This document shows positions 17,180 through 26,422 of a DNA stretch of 64,000 bases, piece by piece; the first letter of the stretch is position 1, and the number at the start of each line of letters is the position of its first letter. A program made the position numbers and the translations under genes. A model generated the notes under the pieces. The model had not been told where the DNA came from, did not search any database, and saw only the letters and a program-made list of their open reading frames with translations. Source of the stretch: PWXP01 sp040772845 (GTDB taxonomy: Bacteria > Planctomycetota > Planctomycetia > Pirellulales > Thermoguttaceae); contig JAXGXG010000001.1 in assembly GCA_040772845.1 (NCBI GenBank), positions 3,844,001-3,908,000 of the forward strand, in the 5' to 3' direction.

Positions 17180-18469
17180 ATGACAAAGGCAGCGAAACTG
17201 GTTCTTGATAGCGGTGAATTCGAATTGCCCATTGTGGTGGGCACCGAGGGGAATCGCGCCATTGACATCACCAAGCTCTACCGCGACACCGGCTATATCA
17301 CCCTGGACGACGGGTTCGCCAATACGGGCGCAACTCGAAGTAATATCACGTACATCGATGGGGAAGAAGGAATTCTCCGGTATCGCGGGTATCGGATCGA
17401 CGAGATCGCCGAGCGGTGCGACTTCACCGAAACGGCCTATCTGCTGATCTACGGCGAGTTGCCTACGGGCGAGCAGCTCGAGGAGTTCCGCCGCAGCATC
17501 CGATCGCATACCTTGCTGCACGAAGGGATGAAGAACATCTTCGCCGGATTTCCCCCGGAAGCCCATCCCATGGCCATCCTCGGCTCGGTGGTCGGCGCGC
17601 TTGCCATCTACTCGCCCGACTCGCTCGAAGTGGGCGATCCGGAGCAGGTGGAATTGGCCATTCACCGCATGTTGGCCAAGATGCCCACCATTGCCGCCTT
17701 CAGTTACAAGCAGTCGATCGGCCAGCCGTTCATCTATCCGCAGAACCACCTTTCGTACTGCCAGAACTTTCTGCACATGATGTTCGCCGTACCGAGCGAA
17801 CGTTACCATATGGACCCCGATTTCGTCGTGGCCCTGAACGCACTCCTGGTGCTGCACGCCGATCACGGCCAGAACTGCAGTACATCGACCGTCCGCATGG
17901 TCGGCTCCAGTACGGTGAACCTGTTTTCCGCCATTTCGGCAGGCATTTATGCCCTGTGGGGCGATCTGCACGGCGGTGCGAACGAAGCCTGCATTAACAT
18001 GCTCGAACAGATTCGGGCCGACGGCGGAAGCCTGGGCAAGTACATCGATCGCGCGAAGGATCCCAACGATCCCTTCCGCCTGATGGGTTTCGGGCACCGG
18101 GTTTACAAGAACTACGATCCCCGCGCCCGGGTCATCAAGAGCATTTGCCACCAGCTCTTCGAGCGTCATGCGGTGAACGACCCGGTATTCCATATCGCCC
18201 AGGAGCTGGAAGAGGTGGCGTTGAAGGATTCGTACTTCATCGAGCGGAAGCTGTACCCCAACGTTGATTTCTATTCCGGGATCATCTACCGCATGATGGG
18301 CATTCCGAAGAACATGTTTACCGTGCTGTTCGCGCTGGGGCGGTTGCCCGGCTGGATTGCCCACTGGCGGGAAATGCACACCGCGTTCGGCGGTTCGCGC
18401 ATCCACCGGCCACGGCAGGTCTACCTTGGCCCCAGCGAGCGGACGTTCGTGCCATTGGTCAAGCGGTAA
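17180..18469 (+). CDS. gltA: Citrate synthase
   Basis: 429 residues. The ATG at 17180 is preceded by AAGGGAGA; a longer frame begins at 17027 but lies in repeat sequence. It condenses oxaloacetate and acetyl-CoA to citrate. Family signatures are RYRGYRIDEIAE, the catalytic-His region HADHGQNCSTSTVRM, GFGHRVYKNYDPRA, and the C-terminal arginine region HRPRQVYLGP. Length and motifs fit the hexameric, gram-negative-type GltA rather than 2-methylcitrate synthase, though the latter cannot be excluded. It is monocistronic by spacing; the palindrome over its promoter suggests regulated initiation. Confidence 0.92.
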   Translation: MTKAAKLVLDSGEFELPIVVGTEGNRAIDITKLYRDTGYITLDDGFANTGATRSNITYIDGEEGILRYRGYRIDEIAERCDFTETAYLLIYGELPTGEQLEEFRRSIRSHTLLHEGMKNIFAGFPPEAHPMAILGSVVGALAIYSPDSLEVGDPEQVELAIHRMLAKMPTIAAFSYKQSIGQPFIYPQNHLSYCQNFLHMMFAVPSERYHMDPDFVVALNALLVLHADHGQNCSTSTVRMVGSSTVNLFSAISAGIYALWGDLHGGANEACINMLEQIRADGGSLGKYIDRAKDPNDPFRLMGFGHRVYKNYDPRARVIKSICHQLFERHAVNDPVFHIAQELEEVALKDSYFIERKLYPNVDFYSGIIYRMMGIPKNMFTVLFALGRLPGWIAHWREMHTAFGGSRIHRPRQVYLGPSERTFVPLVKR

Positions 18470-18616
18470 GGCGAGACCGCCCTTGCCGTACGGCCGGCTC
18501 GTTTGCATGGGTGCAGCAGCGGACCTACACGGCTGGAAAAAGGCCACCGGCCGGTTTGCTCGGCCCCAGGGCCGACGATACTCGTTGCGGCTCGAGACGG
18601 CGCGCGGCAGGTAGAT

Positions 18617-19582
18617 TCAAGTCTCGGTCCCAAGCTCGAAGCCGGGCAGAAGGAGCTGCTCGCGCGGATAGATCCGATCGTAATAGCGGTGGCGGTAACC
18701 TTCCGCCAGGTGGACCATGACTTCCAGAACGAGCAGGTCGGCGCGATTCATCACGTGCCTTGCGCTGCGAGCGCCGAGTCCCCGCACAAGTTCTTCGACG
18801 ACGACCAGGTGCAACTGCAGCGTTTCGCGGGCCGAAAGGCCGGCATCGATCAGCAGTTTTGCCAACCGTTCCAGTTCACTGCCGAGATTGCCCGACCCCA
18901 TGATCACGTAGGTTCGCAGCAGTTCGCGATAATGGCACAGCAACGGCTCCGGAAGAGGAATCGGGCTGGGCGCCCCGGCCTCCTGCTCGCCCTCGGCAAG
19001 CTCGTCGGGCAGCCGGAACCGTTCGATATCGCTCAGCAGTGCGCGCTGCTGGCCGAGAAGGCGTTGCGCCTCGTCGTGTTCCCGTTGGATGCGGCTTTGC
19101 TCCGCCTGGGCCAAACGCTGGTTCTGGCGAATCAATTCATGTCGCTGGACGGCGCGGGCGGTGAGCCAGATCAGGTTTCGGGTGGTCGCCGTATTGACGC
19201 ACAGGTAGCCGTCGGCCCCCACCTCGTAGCACAGGGCGGAGATCTCCGGCTCGCTTTGCGTGCCCAAGACAAGGATCGGTTCGTCCGCGCCTCCGGCCCG
19301 ATATCCCTCGATCAGTCCCAACGCATCGAGTTCCCCCGGCTCGTGGGTGACCAGAACGGCATCGAACACCTCGTCGCGAAGCCGGGCGATTCCGGCCGCC
19401 GCCCCAACCACTTCTTCCAGAAGCACCTGCGAGGCGCTGTCCGCCGCCAAGGCCTCGGCCAGCCAGCTTCCGGTCCGGCGTCGAGTGGTGATGTTCAGCA
19501 CGCGCATTCGCGCGGGGAGCCCCTGCCACGCGAGGGAGCGTGTCTTCGTAAACTCTCGGGTGGCATGAAGCATCGCTTCCAT
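18617..19582 (-). CDS. Response-regulator-like protein with helical C-terminal domain
   Basis: 321 residues from the ATG at 19582, with AAGGAAGGG just upstream; the longer frame to 19789 is repeat-like sequence. Residues of about 20-140 resemble a CheY-type receiver (DAVLVTHEPGELDALGLIEG, EPILVLGTQ, EVGADGYLCVN), but the phosphoacceptor Asp is not clear and the final Lys is absent, so it may be a pseudo-receiver. A coiled coil follows (about 145-190, Gln/Arg/Glu-rich). The C-terminal helical domain of about 110 residues (YRELLRTYVIMGSGNLGSEL) is one I do not recognise. No output DNA-binding domain is visible. Confidence 0.6.
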   Translation of the reverse strand: MEAMLHATREFTKTRSLAWQGLPARMRVLNITTRRRTGSWLAEALAADSASQVLLEEVVGAAAGIARLRDEVFDAVLVTHEPGELDALGLIEGYRAGGADEPILVLGTQSEPEISALCYEVGADGYLCVNTATTRNLIWLTARAVQRHELIRQNQRLAQAEQSRIQREHDEAQRLLGQQRALLSDIERFRLPDELAEGEQEAGAPSPIPLPEPLLCHYRELLRTYVIMGSGNLGSELERLAKLLIDAGLSARETLQLHLVVVEELVRGLGARSARHVMNRADLLVLEVMVHLAEGYRHRYYDRIYPREQLLLPGFELGTET

Positions 19583-19985
19583 ACAGCGCCCTTCCTTGGG
19601 CCAAGACGAGGCAGAAGTTCGGCCGCGTACTCTACCGAGACGGGCCCGTGCCGTCAATGTTGCTCCCGGTGAATCCCGCAAGCCCCCTCCGCTAGGTGTA
19701 CTCGATAGTCCGTTTTGGGGCATGTTTTTCGCTTCTGCTTGGTGTAGTCGTTCACGGGGCGGCGGCGCAAGCCATTCTGCCTGCTGCATACGATAGATGA
19801 ATCATCCGGGCCGGCCGTGGTTTCCCCCAAACCCCTCATTTCCCCAGAGGGCTGTCTCCCGGCAGGGGGAGTTTGTGGCCCGGGGTGGAATTGACGAAAA
19901 GCTGAACTTGCCCGCCGTTTCGGGCCGACACAATGTACGAGTCGCAACGCTGGCAAGCTGTTCTTCTTTGCCGTGGAGGGTTACT

Positions 19986-20534
19986 TTGTCTGCCCTGGGA
20001 AGTCTTCAGGTCTTTTACTACTCCTACCTGGCCTCGCCACGTTCTGATCGAGTGCTGTACCAGGCCATTCGGAAGCATCGGCCGCCGAGAATTCTCGAAT
20101 TGGGGATGGGAACCGGCAGCCGGGCCGTCCGACTTGTCGAGATGGCACAGCGCTATCATGAAGCCGATCAGATACGGTATATCGGACTCGACCTGTTCGA
20201 GGCCCGGAGCGCGTGCGACGGCCCGGGGATCACGTTGAAACTTGCCTATCGCATGTTGCGAGCAACGGGCGCCAAGATCCAGCTCTTGCCGGGCGAACCG
20301 CTGACAACCCTTGCCCGAACGGCCAACAACATTGGGACGATCGATCTGGCCATCTTCTCGGCGCGACTCGATCCCAGGCTCCTTGCCGAAACCTGGTTCT
20401 ATGTCCCCCGCCTGCTGCACCCGGGGAGTCTGGTCTTCGTAGAGACGGAGCTTGCCGGCAACCAGTTTGCCATGCGTCCGCTCGCCTTGAGCGAACTGGC
20501 GACGCTGGCCGAGGTGCGTCGCCGCGCGGCGTAG
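19986..20534 (+). CDS. Class I SAM-dependent methyltransferase-like protein
   Basis: About 182 residues if translation starts at the TTG at 19986, which has GGAGGG 5 bp upstream. The frame is open back to an ATG at 19797, but that stretch is poor in protein character. Motif I is RILELGMGTGSRA, motif II is the acidic RYIGLDLFEA, and a later strand is TIDLAIFSARLD. This is the Rossmann methyltransferase order with a short C-terminus. The substrate is unknown. It lies 153 bp upstream of folD on the same strand. Confidence 0.65.
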   Translation: MSALGSLQVFYYSYLASPRSDRVLYQAIRKHRPPRILELGMGTGSRAVRLVEMAQRYHEADQIRYIGLDLFEARSACDGPGITLKLAYRMLRATGAKIQLLPGEPLTTLARTANNIGTIDLAIFSARLDPRLLAETWFYVPRLLHPGSLVFVETELAGNQFAMRPLALSELATLAEVRRRAA

Positions 20535-20632
20535 CGCCGGGCCGCTGGCCGGGAATACGCACGACAGGCAGGTTTTTCCAGCCATGCAAGTCGGCTGCTG
20601 CACCCAGTGTTGGTGCGCGTCTCGCCGTGCCC

Positions 20633-20661
20633 TTACCGGCCTGGGCCGGGTCTGGTATACT
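20633..20661 (+). promoter_or_regulatory. Predicted promoter of folD
   Basis: TTACCG (20633-20638), a 17-bp spacer and TATACT (20656-20661) lie 26 bp before the folD start. The -10 is strong and the -35 weak. Confidence 0.45.
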
Positions 20662-20687
20662 CGCGGGACATCCCAGGGAGTATCTCG

Positions 20688-21551
20688 ATGACAGCGACCC
20701 TTCTTGACGGCAAGGCGATGGCCCAGACCATTCGGGCCGAGATCGCGGAGCAGACGGCCCAGTTCACCCAAGAGGCGGGCATTACACCCTGCCTGGCCGC
20801 CGTGCTGGTGGGCGATGATCCGGCCAGCCAGGTGTATGTCCGTGGAAAGCAGAAAGCCTGCAAGGCGGCAGGCATGCGGAGCGAGCTGTTCACGCCGCCT
20901 GCTTCGACGACGACCGAGGAACTGCTTGCCCTGGTCGAGCGGCTGAACAACGACCGTGCGGTCCACGGCATTCTGGTCCAGCTTCCGCTGCCGGAAACGA
21001 TCGATGCGTTGCGCGTGCTCGACGCGGTTCGTCCGGAAAAAGACGTCGACGCGTTCCACCCGCACAACGTGGGCCTGATCTCGCAAGGGCGTCCCCGGTT
21101 CCTTCCCTGCACGCCCTACGGCATCCAGCAACTGCTCGTGCGCACCGGCATTGAGATTGCCGGCAAGGACGTGGTGGTGCTTGGCCGTAGCGATATTGTG
21201 GGCAAGCCCATGACGCTCATGCTGGCCCAGAAGGCGCCGGGCGCCAATGCCACGGTCACACTTGCCCACAGCCGGACGCAAAACCTGCCGGAGGTCTGCC
21301 GGCGCGCCGATATCCTGATTGTCGCCATCGGCCGCGCGAAGTTTCTTACCGCCGACATGGTCAAGCCGGGGGCCGTGGTCGTCGATGTGGGGATCAACCG
21401 GACGGAGACGGGGCTGGTTGGCGATGTGGACTTCGACGCCGTTTGCGAGATAGCAGGCTACATTACACCGGTACCGGGCGGGGTGGGGCCGTTGACCATT
21501 ACGATGCTGCTGAAGAACACCTTGACCGCGGCGAAGCTTCAGAACCAATAG
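20688..21551 (+). CDS. folD: Bifunctional methylenetetrahydrofolate dehydrogenase / methenyl-THF cyclohydrolase
   Basis: 287 residues, the usual FolD length. It interconverts 5,10-methylene-THF, 5,10-methenyl-THF and 10-formyl-THF in cytosolic one-carbon metabolism. Signatures: the catalytic Tyr/Lys region VYVRGKQKACKAAGM, ILVQLPLP, KDVDAFHPHNVG, the NADP-binding VVVLGRSDIVGKPM, and the C-terminal PGGVGPLTITMLL. The ATG at 20688 follows AGGGAG; a longer frame upstream (20607) has no site. A glycosyltransferase gene begins 32 bp after its stop. Confidence 0.95.
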   Translation: MTATLLDGKAMAQTIRAEIAEQTAQFTQEAGITPCLAAVLVGDDPASQVYVRGKQKACKAAGMRSELFTPPASTTTEELLALVERLNNDRAVHGILVQLPLPETIDALRVLDAVRPEKDVDAFHPHNVGLISQGRPRFLPCTPYGIQQLLVRTGIEIAGKDVVVLGRSDIVGKPMTLMLAQKAPGANATVTLAHSRTQNLPEVCRRADILIVAIGRAKFLTADMVKPGAVVVDVGINRTETGLVGDVDFDAVCEIAGYITPVPGGVGPLTITMLLKNTLTAAKLQNQ

Positions 21552-21583
21552 CCGCTTTGGCATCTACGGATCGCTCCCGACGC

Positions 21584-22759
21584 ATGGGCAGACCCCGGCT
21601 TGTGATTGTGACGCGTACGTTTTGGCCGCTTGTCGGAGCGGCTGCAACGACCGCTGCGCGCCTCGCGATTGGCTTGATGGAGGCCGATTGGGGCGTCACG
21701 ATCTTGACCGCACGCTACCACGAAAGTTGGCCGGCCCGGATCCATTTCCACGATGCCATGGTCCGGCGGCTTGGCCCGCCGCACGCGAGCCGGTGGGCCG
21801 AATGGCGATTCCAATGGGCCCTGAAGCGATGGCTCCACCGTCATGCCGAGGACTACGACTTGGTCTATGTGCTTGACCTGCACCAAGATGCACGCACCGT
21901 GCTTCGGGCGGTGGGGCGGCGGTGTCCCGTGGTGCTGCGCGCTCCGGATGCCCTGCCGGCTGACGATTCGCTGCAATCGAATCGCCGAAAGGAGCAGGCG
22001 GCCGTGCTGGCCCGGCTGAATCCTGCGGCCGTGGTGTGCGGCGATCCTGCGGCCGAGCAGGCGTTAGCGGCGGCCGGTTTTTCCGAGGCGTGTATCCAGC
22101 GGATTCCCAACGGTGTTCGCCTGGCGGCGCCGCGAACGGCCAAGAGCCGCTTGGAAGCCCGCAATCTGTTTGCCGAGGCCGGCAATGTCTTGCGGATGCC
22201 CGAATGGGCGCCGCTGGCAGTTTACCTGGGCGCCATGCAGAACGACCGCGGGCTTGAATACCTGGTGGCTGCATGGCCGCCTGTTGGTTTGCGATGGCCC
22301 AATGCCCGCCTGTGGCTGGTAGGCGACGGGCCGTTTCGCGATGGGCTCCGTCGCCAGATTTCCGGCTTGAAGCTGTCCGGCCGGGCCATGGTTTTGGGGC
22401 GTTTCGACCACGTCGAAGAGCTACTGGATGCTGCGGACGTCTTGGTGCATCCCGGCGCATGCCAGGCCCCCTCGCTGGCGGTGGCCGAGGCCATGGGCGC
22501 CGGCCTGCCGGTCATCGCCGCCGACAGTCCCGGCCACCGGGCGCTGTTGGAGCACAATCGGACGGGTTTGCTCGTACCGCCGGCCAATATCGAAGCACTG
22601 ACCGAGGCCCTCATCCACGTCTTCGACGATCCGAATACGGCCGATCGGCTTGGTCGCGCAGCCCACGATTACGCCCGGCGACGCCTCGCCCTTGCAAAAA
22701 TGGTCGGAAAACACGTAATATTATTCCAGTCGCTCCTGCAGCAGTCGGCTTCCCGATAG
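21584..22759 (+). CDS. Glycosyltransferase family 4 protein (unusual Gln in the E-x7-E motif)
   Basis: 391 residues from the ATG at 21584; the frame extends upstream into folD. The GT-B fold is indicated by VTRTFWPLVGAAATTAARLA at the N-terminus, IQRIPNGVRLA in the linker, VYLGAMQNDRGLEYLV, and the donor site near ADVLVHPGACQAPSLAVAEA. In GT4 enzymes this site is E-x7-E; here the first residue is Gln (Q-APSLAVA-E), which may alter catalysis or donor choice. It probably transfers a sugar in envelope glycan synthesis; the acceptor is unknown. A second GT4 gene begins 47 bp downstream. Confidence 0.85.
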   Translation: MGRPRLVIVTRTFWPLVGAAATTAARLAIGLMEADWGVTILTARYHESWPARIHFHDAMVRRLGPPHASRWAEWRFQWALKRWLHRHAEDYDLVYVLDLHQDARTVLRAVGRRCPVVLRAPDALPADDSLQSNRRKEQAAVLARLNPAAVVCGDPAAEQALAAAGFSEACIQRIPNGVRLAAPRTAKSRLEARNLFAEAGNVLRMPEWAPLAVYLGAMQNDRGLEYLVAAWPPVGLRWPNARLWLVGDGPFRDGLRRQISGLKLSGRAMVLGRFDHVEELLDAADVLVHPGACQAPSLAVAEAMGAGLPVIAADSPGHRALLEHNRTGLLVPPANIEALTEALIHVFDDPNTADRLGRAAHDYARRRLALAKMVGKHVILFQSLLQQSASR

Positions 22760-22805
22760 ACTTGCGACCGGCAGGTTCGCTGCCGTTTGCGGAAATGAGT
22801 TCGCC

Positions 22806-23906
22806 ATGACACGACGCATTCTCCAGGTAATACCCTCGCTCGATCAGGCGGGCGCCGAGAAGCAGCTTTGCCTTCTCGCCTGCGGTCTCCGCGACCGGGG
22901 ATTCGACGTCCATGTCTGCGCGCTGACTCGCGGCGGGCCGCGGGCCGAACCGTTGCGGCAAGCCGGCATTCCGTTGACGGTGATCGGGAAGCGATGGAAG
23001 CTGGACCCGCAGGCGTTCTGGCGGCTGAAAGGCCTGATTGCGTCGCTAAAGCCCGACGTTGTCCATACGTGGATGCTCGCGGCGAATGCCTACGGGATTA
23101 CGGCCGCCGGCTGGTGCAATGTTCCAGGCCTGATTGCATCGCAACGGTGCGTCGATCCGTGGAAGAGCGGTGCGCAACTGGCGGTCGATCGGTACATTGC
23201 GAAGCGTTCCGATCGGGTTGTGGTCAACAGCGAAGGGATTCGGCAGTTTTACGTGCATCATCGTTTGCCGGCTGAGAAGATCGAGGTGATTCCCAACGCC
23301 GTCCCGCCGGCCGAACCGAGTCCTGTGGGGCGAAGGGAATTGCTCGAAGAACTCGGGCTGCCTGCCGGATCGCGGCTGATCGGGCTGGTTGGCCGGCTCT
23401 GGGCCCAGAAGCGGGTCAAGGACGCCATCTGGGCTGCGGATCTGCTCAAGGTCGTTCGCGACGACGCGCACTTGCTGATTATCGGCAACGGTCCTCTGCG
23501 CGATCGACTGCTGCGTTATCGCGACCAGGTGTGCATCCGCGACAAAGTCCACTTTCTGGGCCAGCGGACCGACGTGGCCCGGCTCATGCCGCACTTCGAC
23601 CTGCTCTATTCGACCAGCGGATATGAAGGCCAGTCGAACACGATTCTGGAGGCCATGGCGGCAGGCGTGCCCGTCGTGGCCACGGACATTCCGGGAACGC
23701 GCGACCTGGTGGAGCACGACGTTACCGGTTTCCTCGTGCCGGCAGGCGATCGGGCCCATCTGGCCAGTTACGCCAGCAAGCTGCTCGACGACGGGCAACT
23801 CGCTCGCCGGCTGGGAGACGCCGGTCGGGCGCGTGCCGCGGCCGATTTCAGCGTAGACCGGATGATCGAACGCCACACGACGCTGTACGAAAGCGTCCTC
23901 GCCTGA
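22806..23906 (+). CDS. Glycosyltransferase family 4 protein
   Basis: 366 residues. The N-terminal acceptor domain starts MTRRILQVIPSLDQAGAEKQ, with 'PDVVHTWMLAANAYG'. The linker contains EVIPNAV. The C-terminal donor domain has GLVGRLWAQKRVKDAI, LLIIGNGPLRDRL and the intact E-x7-E in YEGQSNTILEAMAAG. It is a retaining GT-B enzyme, likely for cell-surface polysaccharide or glycolipid. It is in a row with the preceding GT4 (47-bp gap) and tadA (12-bp gap), so probably co-transcribed. Confidence 0.88.
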   Translation: MTRRILQVIPSLDQAGAEKQLCLLACGLRDRGFDVHVCALTRGGPRAEPLRQAGIPLTVIGKRWKLDPQAFWRLKGLIASLKPDVVHTWMLAANAYGITAAGWCNVPGLIASQRCVDPWKSGAQLAVDRYIAKRSDRVVVNSEGIRQFYVHHRLPAEKIEVIPNAVPPAEPSPVGRRELLEELGLPAGSRLIGLVGRLWAQKRVKDAIWAADLLKVVRDDAHLLIIGNGPLRDRLLRYRDQVCIRDKVHFLGQRTDVARLMPHFDLLYSTSGYEGQSNTILEAMAAGVPVVATDIPGTRDLVEHDVTGFLVPAGDRAHLASYASKLLDDGQLARRLGDAGRARAAADFSVDRMIERHTTLYESVLA

Positions 23907-23918
23907 CCTGGAACACCC

Positions 23919-24377
23919 ATGCACGAACACTTCATGCAAATGGCCCTGGACGAAGCGGAGCAGGCGTTTCGCGAGGAAGAGGTCCCGATCGGCGCGGTGA
24001 TCGTCCGGGAGCATCGTATTCTTGCCGCCGCACACAACCAGCGCGAGCAGCTCCACGATCCGACCGCCCATGCCGAGATGATCGCCATCACCCAGGCCGC
24101 CGAAGCCCTGCAATCGTGGCGGCTGGAGGGCTGTACGCTGTACGTCACCTTGGAGCCGTGCCCCATGTGCGCCGGGGCGATCGTGCAGGCGCGCATTCCG
24201 CTGGTCGTCTATGGTGCATCGGATCCGAAGGCCGGCGCCGTCCGGTCGCTCTTCCGCCTTCTGGACGATCCGCGGTTGAACCACCGCGCCGGGATCATCT
24301 CCGACGTCCTTGCCGAGCCGTGCGGCGCAATTCTCACCCGGTTTTTTGTACAGCAGCGCCGGCTGGGGAAGAAGTAG
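23919..24377 (+). CDS. tadA: tRNA-specific adenosine deaminase
   Basis: 152 residues, the normal TadA length. It deaminates A34 to inosine in tRNA-Arg(ACG). The zinc-dependent deaminase motif is complete: His51 and catalytic Glu53 in TAHAEM, and Cys81 and Cys84 in PCPMC. It begins 12 bp after the glycosyltransferase stop. Its last 44 bp overlap the 3' end of the convergent rloB-like gene, an unusual arrangement for an essential gene beside a defence cassette. Confidence 0.93.
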   Translation: MHEHFMQMALDEAEQAFREEEVPIGAVIVREHRILAAAHNQREQLHDPTAHAEMIAITQAAEALQSWRLEGCTLYVTLEPCPMCAGAIVQARIPLVVYGASDPKAGAVRSLFRLLDDPRLNHRAGIISDVLAEPCGAILTRFFVQQRRLGKK

Positions 24378-25023
24378 ACGACTGTTTGTCGATTCTGTTC
24401 AGGACTCGCGAATCAGTTCCGTAAGTCTGTACATCCCGGTCGTAGGATTGCGGTGGGGCTCCCTTAGACTCTCGGCTGCCTGGTCCATCTGCCTTGCGCG
24501 CCACGGCCTGTGCATAGCCTGCGTCGTACGTCTTATCGAAGTCTACGTGTTTGTTGAACTCTGGCACATACTGCCTCAGGCGTTGCACGATTGCGGATCG
24601 GTGCTGCATTCCAGGATTGTCACGGAAGTGCAGGAGCAACCACAGTTCGATGCACGGATTCGAGATGGCCAGATCAATGGCGTTGTCTTGGGCCATCTTC
24701 TTTGCTTGCCCGAGGTTCGGGTGATCATCTACGTCGAAGACGCACCAGACAGAGTCGTACGCGAGGTTTTCGTCCCTTTCGCGAGCAGCCCTTCGTTCGC
24801 CGTCCTTCTTGTACTGCTTCGCTGTTTTCACGACGGTCATAGGGACACCGTGCTCTTCCGCCACCTTGATGGTGACGCGGGGATTGCGACAGGCTCGCTG
24901 CAATCCGAGCAGGTATTCGGGTTCTGTCACTTCTCCCTCACTCACCACCAGGATGAGCGGCTTGGGTTGGCGAAATGCCGATTTGCGGCCTGGTCGACGC
25001 CGACGGTTACGAGCATTGCCCAT
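24334..25023 (-). CDS. RloB-like (AbiLii-type) protein, partner of the adjacent ATPase
   Basis: 229 residues. The start, basic (NARRRRPGRK-like) then ILVVSEGEVTEPEYLLGLQR, followed by VWCVFDVDDHP and AISNPCIELWLLLHF, is the signature of the RloB family (PF13707), a Toprim-like fold with the E..D..D acidic triad. It pairs with a RloA ATPase in 'R-linked ORFs' of type I restriction loci and in AbiL phage-exclusion systems. It starts 6 bp after the RloA-like stop, so the two are one operon. No restriction genes are nearby, so this is a free-standing pair. Its target is unknown. Confidence 0.82.
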   Translation of the reverse strand: MGNARNRRRRPGRKSAFRQPKPLILVVSEGEVTEPEYLLGLQRACRNPRVTIKVAEEHGVPMTVVKTAKQYKKDGERRAARERDENLAYDSVWCVFDVDDHPNLGQAKKMAQDNAIDLAISNPCIELWLLLHFRDNPGMQHRSAIVQRLRQYVPEFNKHVDFDKTYDAGYAQAVARKADGPGSRESKGAPPQSYDRDVQTYGTDSRVLNRIDKQSSTSSPAGAAVQKTG

Positions 25024-25029
25024 CGTCCT

Positions 25030-26289
25030 TCATGCCTCCTTCACCAACGAAACGCCCAGAAACGGAATGGCGCCGTAACGGCCTTGGAGGTATCCTCGTT
25101 CCAGATTCTCCGCCTTGCGGGGCTTATAATCGGTCAATGGATAGAGTACGGTAGCCCCCTCCGCGTCCTTCTCCGTCAGCCAAACCTGATCGCGCCGAAG
25201 CGCCGGGTCGCCAAGCATCGTGCCGAGCAAGTTCGTGTCGTGCGTTGCGAAGATGAGTTGGCCGTTCTGTGGATTCGTGGCGGGATCGTTGAATTGGTCA
25301 ATGATTCGCCTCGCCAGCGCTGGATGCAAGCTTCGCTCCAACTCATCAATCAGAAGAATACCGCCTCGTTGCAACACCCGCAAGACAGGCAACGCCAAGT
25401 GGAACAGGGTTTGGGTTCCGTTGGATTCGCTTCTCAGCGGCAGCCAAGCGTCGTCATATTCGCCATGATGTTTGAGCGAGAAACTCGGCCCGGAACGCAA
25501 ACGCTTCTTCTCCGGCTCATTCTCCACCCTCAAATCCACCACCCCAATATCGGCCTGTTTCAGCAGATCGCGAACCCCATCAAGGATTGGCTGCTGGTCT
25601 GCATCTTCTTCCAGCAACCGAGCCAGCACGAAACGAGATGGCAAGTGAAATCGAGGATGGGTGAGAGTCCCGGTTCCCAGATTGACAATGTCAATCGAGC
25701 GGAACCATGTGAAGATCGAAGTGAGTTGCGGGTGGTTGTGCTGCGCGGCAGCCGAAAGGAATAGGGCGTTAGGGCGAATAACGCTTTCGATAAGGCGGTT
25801 CTCGCCCTTGAGGTTGTCCCCAAACTTGAATTGTTGACCATCACGTTCGAACCACACTTGTTTCCTTCCGCTGGGCCACGCATGAAGCCATTCTTCCAAG
25901 AACTGCTCATCCGACGCTTGGAAACCATACCGATAACGAACCCCACCAAGGAGGAACGTTACCTCAAACAGCGAAGGTTCCTGCCTCTTGGGACCCCAAG
26001 CGAATGGATCGCGAGGCACCATTGGTTCGCCAAGTCCTTCTTCATCCGGCGCCCAAGATCGATGTGACATAACCACCGCCTTGCACATGAACGACAACGC
26101 GGCGAGAAGGTTGCTCTTGCCGCTCGCGTTTGCACCGTAGAGGCCAACGACGGTGAGAAGGGGCTCCGGATGCCCCGGAACCTGCCGCGGACGCAGGTCG
26201 GTTTCGTCGCCCACCCGCGCGGCCTCCATGCTCAGTACCTGTTCCTCACGCAAGGAACGATGGTTCTCGACTCGGAATTCAACAAGCAT
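25030..26289 (-). CDS. RloA-like AAA/ABC-type ATPase (defence-associated)
   Basis: 419 residues from the ATG at 26289, with TTGGAGAA about 8 nt upstream; an ATG 21 bp further out is less likely. The start LVEFRVENHRSLREEQVLSM is typical of the OLD/RloA-like AAA_15/21 class. Walker A is YGANASGKSN (51-60). Late motifs are the Walker B ILLIDELERSLHP and the switch His in FATHDTNLL. It probably senses infection and gates the RloB-like effector. It heads a two-gene operon behind an AT-rich promoter with an 8-bp inverted repeat. Confidence 0.85.
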   Translation of the reverse strand: MLVEFRVENHRSLREEQVLSMEAARVGDETDLRPRQVPGHPEPLLTVVGLYGANASGKSNLLAALSFMCKAVVMSHRSWAPDEEGLGEPMVPRDPFAWGPKRQEPSLFEVTFLLGGVRYRYGFQASDEQFLEEWLHAWPSGRKQVWFERDGQQFKFGDNLKGENRLIESVIRPNALFLSAAAQHNHPQLTSIFTWFRSIDIVNLGTGTLTHPRFHLPSRFVLARLLEEDADQQPILDGVRDLLKQADIGVVDLRVENEPEKKRLRSGPSFSLKHHGEYDDAWLPLRSESNGTQTLFHLALPVLRVLQRGGILLIDELERSLHPALARRIIDQFNDPATNPQNGQLIFATHDTNLLGTMLGDPALRRDQVWLTEKDAEGATVLYPLTDYKPRKAENLERGYLQGRYGAIPFLGVSLVKEA

Positions 26290-26313
26290 GGCGATTCTCC
26301 AAGTATCCAATCC

Positions 26314-26358
26314 AGTATAGCATTTATCGGCCCATTTGCGCGTAAATTATGCGCAAAT
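26314..26358 (-). promoter_or_regulatory. Promoter and operator-like inverted repeat before the rloA-like gene
   Basis: On the minus strand TATACT (26314-26319 on the plus map) lies 25 bp before the ATG. Upstream, ATTTGCGC (26334-26341) and GCGCAAAT (26351-26358) form a perfect 8-bp inverted repeat centred on AT-rich DNA where the -35 region would be. No good -35 hexamer is visible, which fits a controlled promoter. Confidence 0.45.
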
Positions 26359-26422
26359 GCCGCCGAAACGGCAAGTGCGACCGAATAACTCCCTGTGCCA
26401 GGCGTAGCGATGAACGCAAGAG

